Shown here one piece after another: positions 47,491 to 57,487 of a stretch of 64,000 nt of DNA (positions are counted from its first letter, which is position 1; each line of letters starts with the position of its first letter). Position numbers and translations under genes: made by a program. The stretch is from Sequoia sempervirens. Lineage: Eukaryota > Streptophyta > Pinopsida > Cupressales > Cupressaceae. Below the pieces are notes generated by a model, which saw only the letters and a list, made by a program, of their open reading frames with translations, was not told where the DNA came from and ran no database searches. The stretch is taken from contig VDFB02047230.1 in assembly GCA_007258455.2 (NCBI GenBank), positions 156,519,930-156,583,929 of the forward strand, in the 5' to 3' direction.

Positions 47491-48714
47491 GTGTGTAAAG
47501 ATGATGAGTTTAAAGTTGATTTGGAAGGAGAATGGCTTGTTGAATTAGATGACCTTAAAAAGCTTAAACTAGAAAATCAGGAACTTAAACTACAACTTCA
47601 AACGAGTAATGATATTAATAAAGCATTAAATCAAAACTATGTTAAATCCAAAAAGATTATTGAATTTTTGAAAGCCCAAATAGTTGATAAGAAAAATACT
47701 GAAGAAGGATTGGAAGCTAAGTTAAAAGATAAGGATGAGTTGTGTATTAAACTAGAAAATGAGATTGCTTCTTTAAGAAAATGTTTAGATAACGATTCCT
47801 TGTTAAAAGAACTAGCTCTTAAAGATGATATGTTTATTGATCAGAAAATTGAAATTGAAGAATGTAAGAGGATAGAAAATGTTGTAAGATCTGATTTGGA
47901 GGTTAAAAAGATTGAATGTCTAAAACTTGAAGGAGAAGTAGCTATTTTAAGAAAAGAGCTTGAAAGTGTCAAGTCTCGATTAGATATAAGTCAGAAATTT
48001 GATCATAGTACTAATATATTGAATAAGATGATTGGCAGACAAAGGCATTCTAAAGGTCCTACAGGAATGGGGTACGAGTTTGGACAAAGCTCTGAAGAAG
48101 AATCTAAACATGAGACATTGTTAGCTACTACAAATGGAAAGAAGTTTACATCCAAGAAAACACCTAGAATGAAGGTTGATCTTGGTTACCATAATGCTGC
48201 ACCGAAGGATAACAATGAAGCTAGAAGACAATCTAGAGGTATTATAAATGTCTTAAGATCTTCGCATCCTTGGCATGATCATTCATTTAGGTATAATCAT
48301 TATTTTCAAGGGTATTGTTATGTTTGTAATGACTTTGGTCATAAGGCAATTGATTGCATGAGATGGTCAAATTCTAATGTCTCTAGAAATGAATTTTCCA
48401 TGTGCTACAATTACAATAACTTTGGTCATTTAAGAAGAGATTGTAGAATGAATACAAAAGATATTCATGAAGTTAACAAAGTTGAAAATTCCTATAAGAA
48501 GCCTTTTGGTCCTCAGATCAATCATAAGATCATCTGTTTTAGATGTAATGACATTGGGCATAAATTACAACAATGCAATTTCTATAGAAAAATGAATACT
48601 TTAAACAAACAAATGAAAAAGTTTGTATTAGTATGGAGAAGAAAGAGCAATCAAATTGATGAGAAGAACACTCCTTGTGCACCTCCTGCACAAGTGACAC
48701 CATCCAGGCCCTAA
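47491..48714 (+). CDS. Gag protein of element D with coiled coil and CCHC zinc knuckles
   Basis: An open frame of 407 codons. Residues about 10-165 are rich in E, K and L with heptad-like spacing, a likely coiled coil. Three zinc-knuckle blocks follow: CYVCNDFGHKAIDC (residue 276), CYNYNNFGHLRRDC (305, second Cys changed to Tyr) and CFRCNDIGHKLQQC (349). This layout is that of a retrotransposon nucleocapsid protein that packages its RNA. The same frame extends upstream to an ATG at 47323 (MGKCKRNR), broken by a single TAG at 47350-47352, so the original protein had about 463 residues. No protease, integrase or RT follows. The rest of the frame is intact, unlike the other retroelement genes here. 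Confidence 0.88.
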   Translation: MCKDDEFKVDLEGEWLVELDDLKKLKLENQELKLQLQTSNDINKALNQNYVKSKKIIEFLKAQIVDKKNTEEGLEAKLKDKDELCIKLENEIASLRKCLDNDSLLKELALKDDMFIDQKIEIEECKRIENVVRSDLEVKKIECLKLEGEVAILRKELESVKSRLDISQKFDHSTNILNKMIGRQRHSKGPTGMGYEFGQSSEEESKHETLLATTNGKKFTSKKTPRMKVDLGYHNAAPKDNNEARRQSRGIINVLRSSHPWHDHSFRYNHYFQGYCYVCNDFGHKAIDCMRWSNSNVSRNEFSMCYNYNNFGHLRRDCRMNTKDIHEVNKVENSYKKPFGPQINHKIICFRCNDIGHKLQQCNFYRKMNTLNKQMKKFVLVWRRKSNQIDEKNTPCAPPAQVTPSRP

Positions 48715-50520
48715 GAAGAGACAATAATGAGATATGACAACATGCATTGATAGAATCCTTGATTATTATACATGCAACATTGCTATTTAAAGAAGTGCTG
48801 GTGTATTGGTTTATTTCTAAGTATTGGTTCATATTTATCAGATGTTAGGTCATTCAAGATGTTTGGTTGACATAGTGATATTGGTGTCATCTATAATGGC
48901 AATTCTTTCTTGTTAACTGTGGTGTGGTGCAAATCTTTATAATGTTGTAGTGACATAGCAGAGTTTTTCAGACCAGGACAAAATTGTTGATGACAATTTT
49001 CATGTAAGACTCTCTTGGTATCTCTGTCACATAGGTTTGAAATTTCTTTGACAGTCTTAATAGTGTTCTTTCAAGGTGCTTTCATGATCAAAGGGCAGTG
49101 TTTTCTTTAACAAAGTGTTGCAATGGTAATGTAATTGTAGTGATCACTGGTAGTTGAAGTGGAAGTAGTTGAGGTTATTGTTTTGATAGCAGTTAGAAAT
49201 ATGGTCTTGTAATAGTTAAGTATGACAGTGATTTAATGCTTATTGATAGCAAATAACCTTGGTTATATTAGTGCCTTAAGTGGTTTGGTGGCAGTAGTTG
49301 TTTATAGATAATGTTCTTGCAACCTTTTCTCTTGCACTACCATGGCTTAATGTATGTCTCATTCTCTTGATGGTAGTTTTTCATAGTGTAGCAGTCCTCT
49401 CTCAATGGACAGTGCCAATGCATAGATGCATTGACGATATAGTGGTAAGTGATGTTTTTAAGGATTGGTGTATGCATGATAGAAGGACAATATCTTATCA
49501 GTGCAAGACAATGCTTTTTAAGCTATTGTTGGTTTTGGTCGATTCAACTACTTTATTGATATAGTTGGTTGGAAAATTTTTATGATTAGAAAGTATGCAA
49601 TGATGTTTGATAGTTTGAAATAGTGTACTACTGTGATATATCATTTACTTGTTACTTGTTTAGACTATGCAATGAGCAGGGTATTGATGTCATTCTCATC
49701 TCTTTGGGAGAATCAATAGATGACAGTGAATCTTTGATGTTGGTGATAATAATTTTTGTAAGATGCTCCAGGTGTGAAACTAGTAATAGGATCAGTTGGT
49801 ACTATCTATTGAATTTTTTGACCAGTCTAAGATCGATGGTGAATTTCAAAAGTTTTTCTTTGTTGTCATGGATCATAAGGTGAAGAATAATGTTGCAGTG
49901 TCATATCAACATAGTTCCATAGTGTTGCATTCCTGCTTTGACAAGTTCCTCTTTTGGCATTTCATTTGCAAAGAATCAGGAGGAGCTTCATGTTGTAATT
50001 GAAAAGGTCTTTGTTTGTTGTGCATGCAATGATAGTCTATTTATCCATGTGCTTAACACAAGGAGATACATGTAGCAACATTGTTTGCTTCTAAAAAAAA
50101 GGGGACAAATTAATATCTTTTTCACAAAGGGAAAGATGAAACAGTGCTTTGTTTTTCCAGTATTGGTACACAAGGATAGTTAACTTTGATTTGAGTTTTT
50201 TGAATATGACTCTTTGAAAGGTTGCTTAGTTAGTGGCCATTGGGTGGAGGAGTTTATTTGGTCCATCAATGACAGTGCATATTGTGACTTTCTCTTAGAT
50301 TTTCATGATTAATCTTACTTCCACTTATCATGTTGTTAGTATTTATTGGGCAGATTATGTACATGGCTCAGTGACATTTTAGTGCTGTGATTTTGGTTGT
50401 TGTATTTCATGACATATTATAGGTTTCTTCCTTTGTCCTTGTGACACAAAGGGGGAGAAATTTCAGATTTAGTTATGTGTAGGTGGATTTGTTTATGCCA
50501 TCAAGGACAAAGGAGGAGTT
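48715..50520 (+). other. Non-coding 3' interior of element D
   Basis: This is where pol would be expected. Only short unrelated open frames exist (for example 49298-49564). It ends in a purine-rich run, aaggacaaaggaggagt, just before the right LTR, the likely polypurine tract. Confidence 0.7.
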
Positions 50521-53119
50521 TTTTGAAATTCTCTTTTGTTATTTGTCCTTGATGTCAAAACTATGATTTGGTTTGGCATCTTTGTGTCTAGTTGTCATTG
50601 GAATCATTGTTTACATTCAGATGGCTTGGAATTCTTGGTTTTGGCATTCAGTTTCACACTCATATTTGCAGCAGTACTGTGATGTTTGTTGACATTCAGA
50701 TTTGATATCTTGTGGTGCTGATGTTTGGAGATTCATGTGTAGACAACAGATTCACTTGGTTCTATGGTGAATTTAGTTCTGACTTGGCACATATAGGTGA
50801 TGACATTGCAATGGTAAGGTATATCTTGACAACCAAAGATTGATCATGGCATCATTGACAAGATTCATTATGTCTTCATGGCATTCTATTGGTAATCTTC
50901 ATGGCTGTCTCATAATTCTTTAGTATCCACGGTTATGATATATTATTTGGTACATGGAATTTTGGGTTCACATTTTACTAATGCTCTTCTTCACACTTGA
51001 GTATGATATTTCATTTGGCATCATTGGTATATATATACACTCTTTCATTGTTTTTTGTCATTTCTTATCTTCATGGCTAGATTAGTTTGGTGCATATGTT
51101 AACATGCTATACATATAGCTTCACAAGGGTTATTGCATTATACATGAGGTGGAGATGTTTATATTGATACACAATCAGTCTTGTATCCTTGAGTTGGCTA
51201 CTATAGCTTCATAAGCAATGGTATTGCTTGGACTTTTCATATCATTTCTTACAAAGAGCATTTTGACATATACTTGGGCCTTCACATTTTACATGGATTC
51301 ACATTTCATATTTACTTATATCTTGGCATATGGTTTATTTGTGTTATAAGTTTTGGTAAATGCCTTGGTTGGCATTAAGACATTTCTATTTGTTTTTAAA
51401 GTGCATTGTTTTAGCACTTAAGGCCGACAATATTCACTATGGTTATCACTTATAAATTGATTGGAAAGGTGGCATTTCCTTGTTTTTTGATTGGTCAATC
51501 ATGTTTTGGGCTTATACATTACACAACAGTTAATACATATTTTTTAAAGACTTGGGTTGTTGGCATATGTATTACACTTGATTTGCTTACATGGTAGCGA
51601 CAATATTATTGTTTCAATGAGTATGTTGACTGTGTTGACTTGGACAACACGCATGGATTATGATTTGGAACTCATTTAATGTATCATTGTGTTGGTTACA
51701 TGGATTCCAAAATGATTGTAATATGTTTTTTTTTGGATTTCAAACTTCATTCATTTTGTTTTGGAGTTTCGATGAAGGGAAAAATAGGGTTAAAAAAAGA
51801 TGAAACCCTAGCGCTGCCATGCTAGAATTACAGTTGCATATTGAGCAAGTTTGTTGTGGTATTCTGACCTCATTTTCAGCTATGTTGGTCTTTGATGGAT
51901 GGAAAGATAGTTGGTGGTCTTCGCTTGAGCTAGAAGCGGTATTTTGGGAAATTTTTCATGAAGAAATTCAAGGATTTTATTAGCAAGTTAAATCCACCAT
52001 GACAGAGGTAATATCTATGCATTATTTTGATCTTTCAAAGGTAAATATGGTAAATGAGAAGTAAAAGAGGAAAAGAAAAACTTTTTTTCAGTTTCGAACA
52101 AATTTCTTAACTAATTTGAAACTACTTTGAACCCGAGTGTAAACTAAAGGGTTTCATCTCATAGTGGCATTTAATCTTTATATCATTGATTTTCTTGATG
52201 GGTATCATGATCAAATATTATTGTTCTTACCAGTTTATAAACTCTGGTTATTGAATACGAGTTTTCTTGACAAAGATGAATAACTGTTTTACAAACATTG
52301 TATATATATATATATATTTGCAAAAACACTTCAAAGTGTGAAGATAGGAAATAGTCTGGAAAAAGTATTATTTATTGTGAAATCATACTATAAAGAGGAA
52401 GAGTGGGCTCATATTGTTTTCATCTCTTATTGTATTACAAAGATTATTTTGAATTGGGCATTATTACAAAATCATTTTGTATCCTATTGTAATTTTATAA
52501 CTGCAAAGAATTATTGCAATTATAAGGTTCTGATGGGTTGCAATATCTTGAATGTTTGATGAAGTTGGTGCTTAAGAAAATTTATTGGAGTTGGTGCTCT
52601 TTGATTAATAAAAGAGAAATTTTAGCGAGTGGTTTTTTATACCCCAAGAGGGTTTTTCCACTCAGGAAATCTTTGTGTTATGTGATGTTATTTGTCTCTC
52701 ATTCTATTTCATGTTAGTGTGCTCATTCAGTTAATGCTTTGATACTTTAGTGTGTTCGAAAGTTTCATATTTCAAAAGTTTGTCATGCAAAGTTAAAATT
52801 GTTCAAATCTATTTTTAAAAAGCCTTATGTTAAGCAGATTAAATTTTCATTGGGCAAAGTTGTAGTTCTGTTTCAAAAGCACATACAAGATTGTTCACAC
52901 ACTAATTGAACAATATCATATGACACTTTTAATCTGAGTTGTAAATGTTAATCAAGTTTCATGTCAATCTGATTTAAAGTTTTAATGTTCACTTGCATAA
53001 ACAAGTCTGCCACATTGGGTTTAAATTAGTAAAAAGTTTCATTGTTCTTTCAAAGTGAAAAGTTAAAAATTAAATCACTCTGATTCACCCCCCCTCTCAG
53101 AGTGAATCCACTTCCAACA
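50521..53119 (+). repeat. 3' LTR of element D
   Basis: About 2599 bp, partner of 44455-47097. The first TG is changed to TT. It ends TTCCAACA directly before the cattc target copy. Confidence 0.9.
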
Positions 53120-53350
53120 CATTCGCCCATGGGTGAATGGGTCTAAGGTCCCTATTCCTAGAACACACATTGCTCAAGGTAATAACTTATGTGTTGGAAT
53201 TAATTGTTGTCAGGTTTCCCCTTTGAAAAATGTAATTTATTAGCTAGTAGATGTAAAATAGGGCTTATTAAGGCATAGTTGAGTCCAATTTATTTGAGGG
53301 GGCCCAAACAAAGTGTGAAAATGTAAAGGTGTACATTTTTCGACACTACA
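53120..53350 (-). repeat. 5' LTR of element C, second part
   Basis: This continues the C LTR after D (cattcgcccatgggtgaatg..) and ends at 53350 before the perfect agcat target copy. It matches 36182-36375 of the left LTR. Confidence 0.88.
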
Positions 53351-53645
53351 AGCATAATGACCTATCCTTCCACAACTAAAAAATTTGAAAGGAAAATTAA
53401 TAGTGTACTTACCAGTACCCTTCTTCATTATCCTTACAAAGTTGGCTTCCATATCATCAAGATCCTCCTGATATGATTCCTTGATCTCCTCTGATTTACC
53501 AGCCTTAAAATCAGTCTCAACTTTTGCACCACTATTTGTACCAAATTCTCTCTTCTCAAAAGTAGTTAAAGAAACATACAACTAATCTCTAGTGTATTGA
53601 TTCAAATTTTCAAATTCCTCAATAGAAAAAACTTTATGACACTAA
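53351..53645 (-). pseudogene. Gag of element A, part upstream of the C insertion
   Basis: The minus-strand frame reads EEFENLNQYTRD, stop, LYVSLTTFEKREFG, an E/D/K-rich stretch, KKGTGKYTINFPFKFFSCGR and IGHYA, where C begins. The CCHC knuckle continues as ASRCPNR at 35211. Homology to gag stops near 53645, leaving the N-terminus and everything upstream missing. Confidence 0.85.
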
Positions 53646-56335
53646 CTCATTTGAATGCAAAATCCGATGAAAATGTCCGACGAAATATGTATAATTTGAT
53701 GTATCATCGGGTGCTTGTAAAATTTGATGTGTAATTTTCAAATTTTTAAAAGTTTATCCCTGAAGTTCGTCGAAATTTTGACGAACCTGGGTTTCGTCAA
53801 AATTTTGACTATCAGTTTCGTCAAAATTTTGACAAACATGAAAAATAAGAAAAAAATCAAATTGTGGCCAACACAAAGAAAAGTGAGTTCACTGATTTAT
53901 TGTGATAGTGTTTTGCTCTACTTGAGACAGTTTGTGGAGAACTAAGGATGATTTTCTTGGGAAAAATCAGAAAAAATTGAAGATATCGCCAGGTTGAGGG
54001 TAGTCATTGTCTTTTTGCAGAATTCAGTTGTGAAGTCAGATTTGTGGTTCTAGGTTTGAAAATCATATTTTAAAGCAACATCTCATCAGATTTCATTTTT
54101 AGAGGTTTAGGGTTTTGAGAATTTTATGTCCAAATTTTATTGTGTGGAATCACCATAAGATCACAACCAAGGAACAAATACTTGTGACTGTAATTATGTG
54201 ATCCATAACTCTATTGGTCATGTGGCACAGTTGTGCTATAACAAATATAGGATGCATTCATTTGTGACCCAAGTTTAATGTGGCTATGTTGTCATAGAAA
54301 TGGAGGCACTCATATAATGTAGTTAATTCATGTTGTATAATGTAGGTGTTGATCATCATTGGGTGCATTCAGGTTGTCTCAAGTTTAATAGGTTAGGATG
54401 TAATTATAGCATGATCCAAGAGTGATTACCTCTTGTTGCAATAAAGAGCCTATAACTCTGGTTGATATGCAGAGTGGTTGTGTTATATCAATTATGTAGT
54501 GCATTCAAGCACAACCCATGTTTAATGGGCTATTCTATAGAGTGATCAAGATTTTCTAAACCTTATGAATGTTACTTAAAAGTGTATAGCTTAAACTACA
54601 AACCAAGTTTGTTACATACTTGAATGCAATCTTGGGTTACCACAAACTATAATAATGTGATCTGCTAATAACCATTATGGAAAGTATTAAAGCAAGACCC
54701 ATGCTATATAGGATACATTTCCCTAATCAGGTTTACATACCTTAATGATCAAACAAAAGCTTCCCACACACTCTAGGATACAATCCAAGATCATACCACA
54801 ACTTTGTCAAGACAACTAATTTTCTGACCCAAGATTTAAGGTTATTTTTTAATACCAACAGAAGCATTGGTAAGAGCATTTAGGGTACAAACCCTAGGCC
54901 TCCGTAGAAACATAAACAATAACTCTAGCGGGTTAGTGAGGTTGCAATATCCAAAAGTTTGAGACATTGTAGCTAATAACAAAATCTTGCAATCTAAAGA
55001 TTTTAGCCAATAACAAGCACACTATGTAGCTTAGTGACATTTGTAAATGCAATCTATGGTAAGAAGAATGACAGTCACTTGAGATGTGACAGTCAAAAAG
55101 AGGCTGAGCAGTGACAAGATAATAAAGCTTAAACCTTGTATAGTAAAATGGAGATTTTAATAGTTTCCTTACCCCCTTGCTGACCTTAAGGGTTTTTCAA
55201 ATGCTTTTGGTAGTTTTAGAAAAGACAAATGAAATCAGGGAATGACTATCCAAATGAAGTCACAGTGGTAATCATAGGTTCAATGCTTCTTCTTAGCCAT
55301 TAATGTATAATGGAGGTAGTGGATTGCATGTTTGAGCAGTGTTTTGAGACTCATCAAAGATGGGAGAATAGTGAATAATACCTTGTGGAATGTGAAGTAA
55401 TGTCAATAATGTTGAAGGATCTTAAGATTTACAATACCATGAAACAATGAGTCCCTTGTAGTAAGTAGGCGGTCTATAGGGCATAGTTTGATTTTATAGA
55501 AGGATGCTCATGAAAGGAATCTTCAAGTGATAGTGAGTGAGCTATTTGAGATTGTAGATGAGGGTGCAATACCCAATCTTAAAGGAAGTTAGCAAAGCAG
55601 TAAATGTGCAAGAAAATAAAATTGTACACAACAAATAATTCACAATGTTATCTTGCATAATGCCTTGAGTTTGAAGACAAAAATCTCATTGTATCTTGAT
55701 GAAAGTAGTGACCTTAATGGTCAATCACTGGCAACCATGATTTTAAAACATGCTATTGTGCTTATGGAGGAAACATTTTAAGCAAGGTAGTGAGTGGTGG
55801 TTTGGAACAATGGCAGGTATGAAGGACTTGCTTTATATGCATACTATGCAGTCTAGCTTAAGACACCTTCTTAGAAGAGATTGAAGGTGGATTATGGAAC
55901 TCAAGGGTTACCATGAAAAGGATTAAAGCAACGATTGAGATCTATTTAAAAGCCACGGTCATGAAGATATTAAAGATGTCACATGCAAAACCCTAGTAGC
56001 TAGAGTAATGAATACAATGCCAAAGAGGATAGTGTGTTGGGGTAGATTTAGGAGATCTCCACATTATCTAATTATAGGGAAATACATCATTTATTTTTTT
56101 TTAATTAAAAGAAATCATTCTAAACCCTATATAGGATACATTGATACTTCAAAAGCCTCTGAAGGAATTTGAGATTATGCAAATATATGTCAAGTAAATA
56201 CCTAGATTACAAATAGTAGTGGGAACAATGTAAGATTTTTTTAGCAGAGTAGGAATGAGATAAGCAACAATGAATCCTATGGCTCCTTTCACACACATTT
56301 CCTCACTGTTCTCTATCATTCTTTACAGAAACACT
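53646..56335. other. Non-coding DNA, unassigned
   Basis: No open frame of note and no recognised domain. Short phrases such as 'caagtttaat' and 'cccatgtttaatgggct' recur (54270-54540). The region lies where the 5' end of element A should be, but no match to its LTR (17956-20719) was seen. Confidence 0.5.
53765..53836. repeat. Triple palindromic repeat
   Basis: Three spaced copies of a near-palindrome: gttcgtcgaaattttgacga (53765), gtttcgtcaaaattttgac (53791) and gtttcgtcaaaattttgac (53815). Each can fold on itself through the TCAAAATTTTGA core. It is CpG-bearing in CpG-poor DNA. Confidence 0.85.
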
Positions 56336-56339
56336 TCTC

Positions 56340-56505
56340 CATTTTGGCGGTCTATTCTTGAAAATGATGTTTTGACGAAGGTTTTAGAGTATGTTTATTA
56401 AAATGAAAACTCCATTCTGGTGGGCTATGCCTGAAAATAAGATTTTGACAAAAGTTTTAAGGTATGTTTATTAAAGTTTTAGAGTATTTTGGTGGGCTAT
56501 ATTCT
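56340..56505. repeat. 73-bp tandem repeat, about 2.3 copies
   Basis: Units begin near 'atttt/attctggYggKctat' at 56340, 56413 and 56486. The first two are full length (with 'ttttgacRaaRgttttaRRg'); the third is cut off. Confidence 0.75.
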
Positions 56506-56529
56506 TGATTCCTTAAATGATTTATTCAA

Positions 56530-56728
56530 ATAGATTGTGACTAAATAAATAACTAACTATTTAATCATTTTTATTTGTGTGACTAAATAATTTTTAATCA
56601 ATGACCAAACTAGTAATTTATTTACTCATTTATAGTTGAGTTGCAAAAAATGAGCAGCATTTAGTCATTTTTAATTGTTGTGACTAAAAGTTTAGTCACC
56701 TAGTCATTTATTTTCCAAATTCTACTAG
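56530..56728. repeat. Candidate orphan CACTA-type terminus
   Basis: Several 'gtgactaaa' and 'tttagtcac' motifs in both orientations (from 56537 to 56700) lead to ..ttctactagtg. A TAGTG end preceded by short sub-terminal repeats is the pattern of a CACTA element's 3' end. No matching CACTA start was found upstream, and it faces the wrong way to be the 5' end of the transposase gene at 57203. Confidence 0.35.
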
Positions 56729-57441
56729 TGTGTGCTTCCTTGTGCGATTGGGGCTCTCTCAATGTTGAGGGCCCTAGGGATAAGCTCGTCATAAGAAGTG
56801 ACACATTGCATCTTTAACTAAAAGGATAAATCCATATGACAGCGTGATGATTCCAACTTGTTGCTCCTTAGGAATGGGTCACTTGCTCTTACTAGCTCGC
56901 TACCTCCATCGTTGTAGGATGTTTGTGATCAAGTTCAATATTATGATTTTAGGAGTCTAACGGTTGGAAATCATAGTAAAATCAGAATTTAATAAGTTTT
57001 GGAATTAGCATTTTAAAGTGTTTTTTGGGATCATTAACTTCAAAATATCTTCTCTTTTGCAGGGGTGGTTGCATGCCAATTTTTTTTGGTGTAAAATATC
57101 AAAATTATTAGATTTTGTTACCTGTCTATGAATAAAAATTATTGGAGTGTGAGTTTGATATTTTTTGAAGATCTAAATAGTCAAACTTGGTAAAGAAAAA
57201 TCATGTTAGATAATATTAGTCTAGAATAAAATGAAGAGGCACTTGATAGATTGTGGGCTAGATTGAAAAGAAAGGGTGATGGGAAATGTTATTGTCCTTG
57301 CAATAACAAGGGCTTAAAGACAAGATGACTTTTAATCACAACCGCTGAGAAACATTGTAGGCAACATGGTCACGTTGGAGGAGGGCATGGTTATCATCCA
57401 TTGTTAAGTTGTGCATTATATGCGTTTATATGCGTTTTAAC

Positions 57442-57442
<1 letters not shown>

Positions 57443-57482
<40 letters not shown>
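57443..57482. repeat. (AT)n microsatellite
   Basis: About 20 uninterrupted AT dinucleotides, inside the first part of the CACTA transposase gene and probably within an intron or a degraded stretch. Confidence 0.95.

Positions 57483-57487
<5 letters not shown>

Larger units (their letters stand above)
44455..53119 (+). mobile_element. Gag-only LTR retrotransposon D with 2.6-kb LTRs, inserted in the LTR of C
   Basis: LTRs are 44455-47097 and 50521-53119, starting TGTTGAAC (TTTTGAAA in the right copy) and ending TTCCAACA. The primer-binding site TGGTATTAGAGC (47100-47111) is one base from the initiator-Met type. The 5-bp target duplication is cagtc (44450-44454) and cattc (53120-53124). Removing D restores the hairpin arm of C's LTR. 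The 3.4-kb interior encodes one gag protein with zinc knuckles and no pol. The PBS type and gag layout suggest a Copia relative. This is the youngest insertion of the nest by position. Confidence 0.9.
35217..53350 (-). mobile_element. Gag/protease-only LTR retrotransposon C, inserted in element A
   Basis: Left LTR is 35217-36375; the right LTR is 43281-44454 plus 53120-53350, split by element D. On the minus strand the LTR begins TGTAGTGTCGAAAAATG and ends CTATGTTTCA. The target duplication agcat is perfect (35212-35216 and 53351-53355), and removing C restores GGT CAT TAT GCT TCA AGA TGT in A's zinc knuckle (GHYASRC). The interior is collinear with B: leader, gag, inactive protease-like domain, tail, non-coding region, polypurine tract. 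No RT or integrase. A solo LTR (G) and element D lie inside it. Confidence 0.9.
17956..53645 (-). mobile_element. Copia LTR retrotransposon A, split by B and C and truncated at its 5' end
   Basis: Its own sequence survives in three pieces: 17956-21868 (3' LTR, polypurine tract, RNase H and RT end), 32602-35216 (RT, integrase, protease, gag end) and 53351-53645 (gag with half a zinc knuckle). The rest of the span is inserted elements. Across both gaps the reading frame resumes exactly once one 5-bp target copy is removed. Gag breaks off near 53645 into unrelated DNA; the N-terminal gag, primer-binding site and 5' LTR were not found. Several catalytic residues are mutated, so it is dead. Confidence 0.85.

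Noticed and set aside
53343..53352. CACTACAAG, which looks like the start of a CACTA element
   Set aside because: It is the complement of the LTR end of C (TGTAGTG), fixed by the LTR pair and the perfect agcat target duplication.
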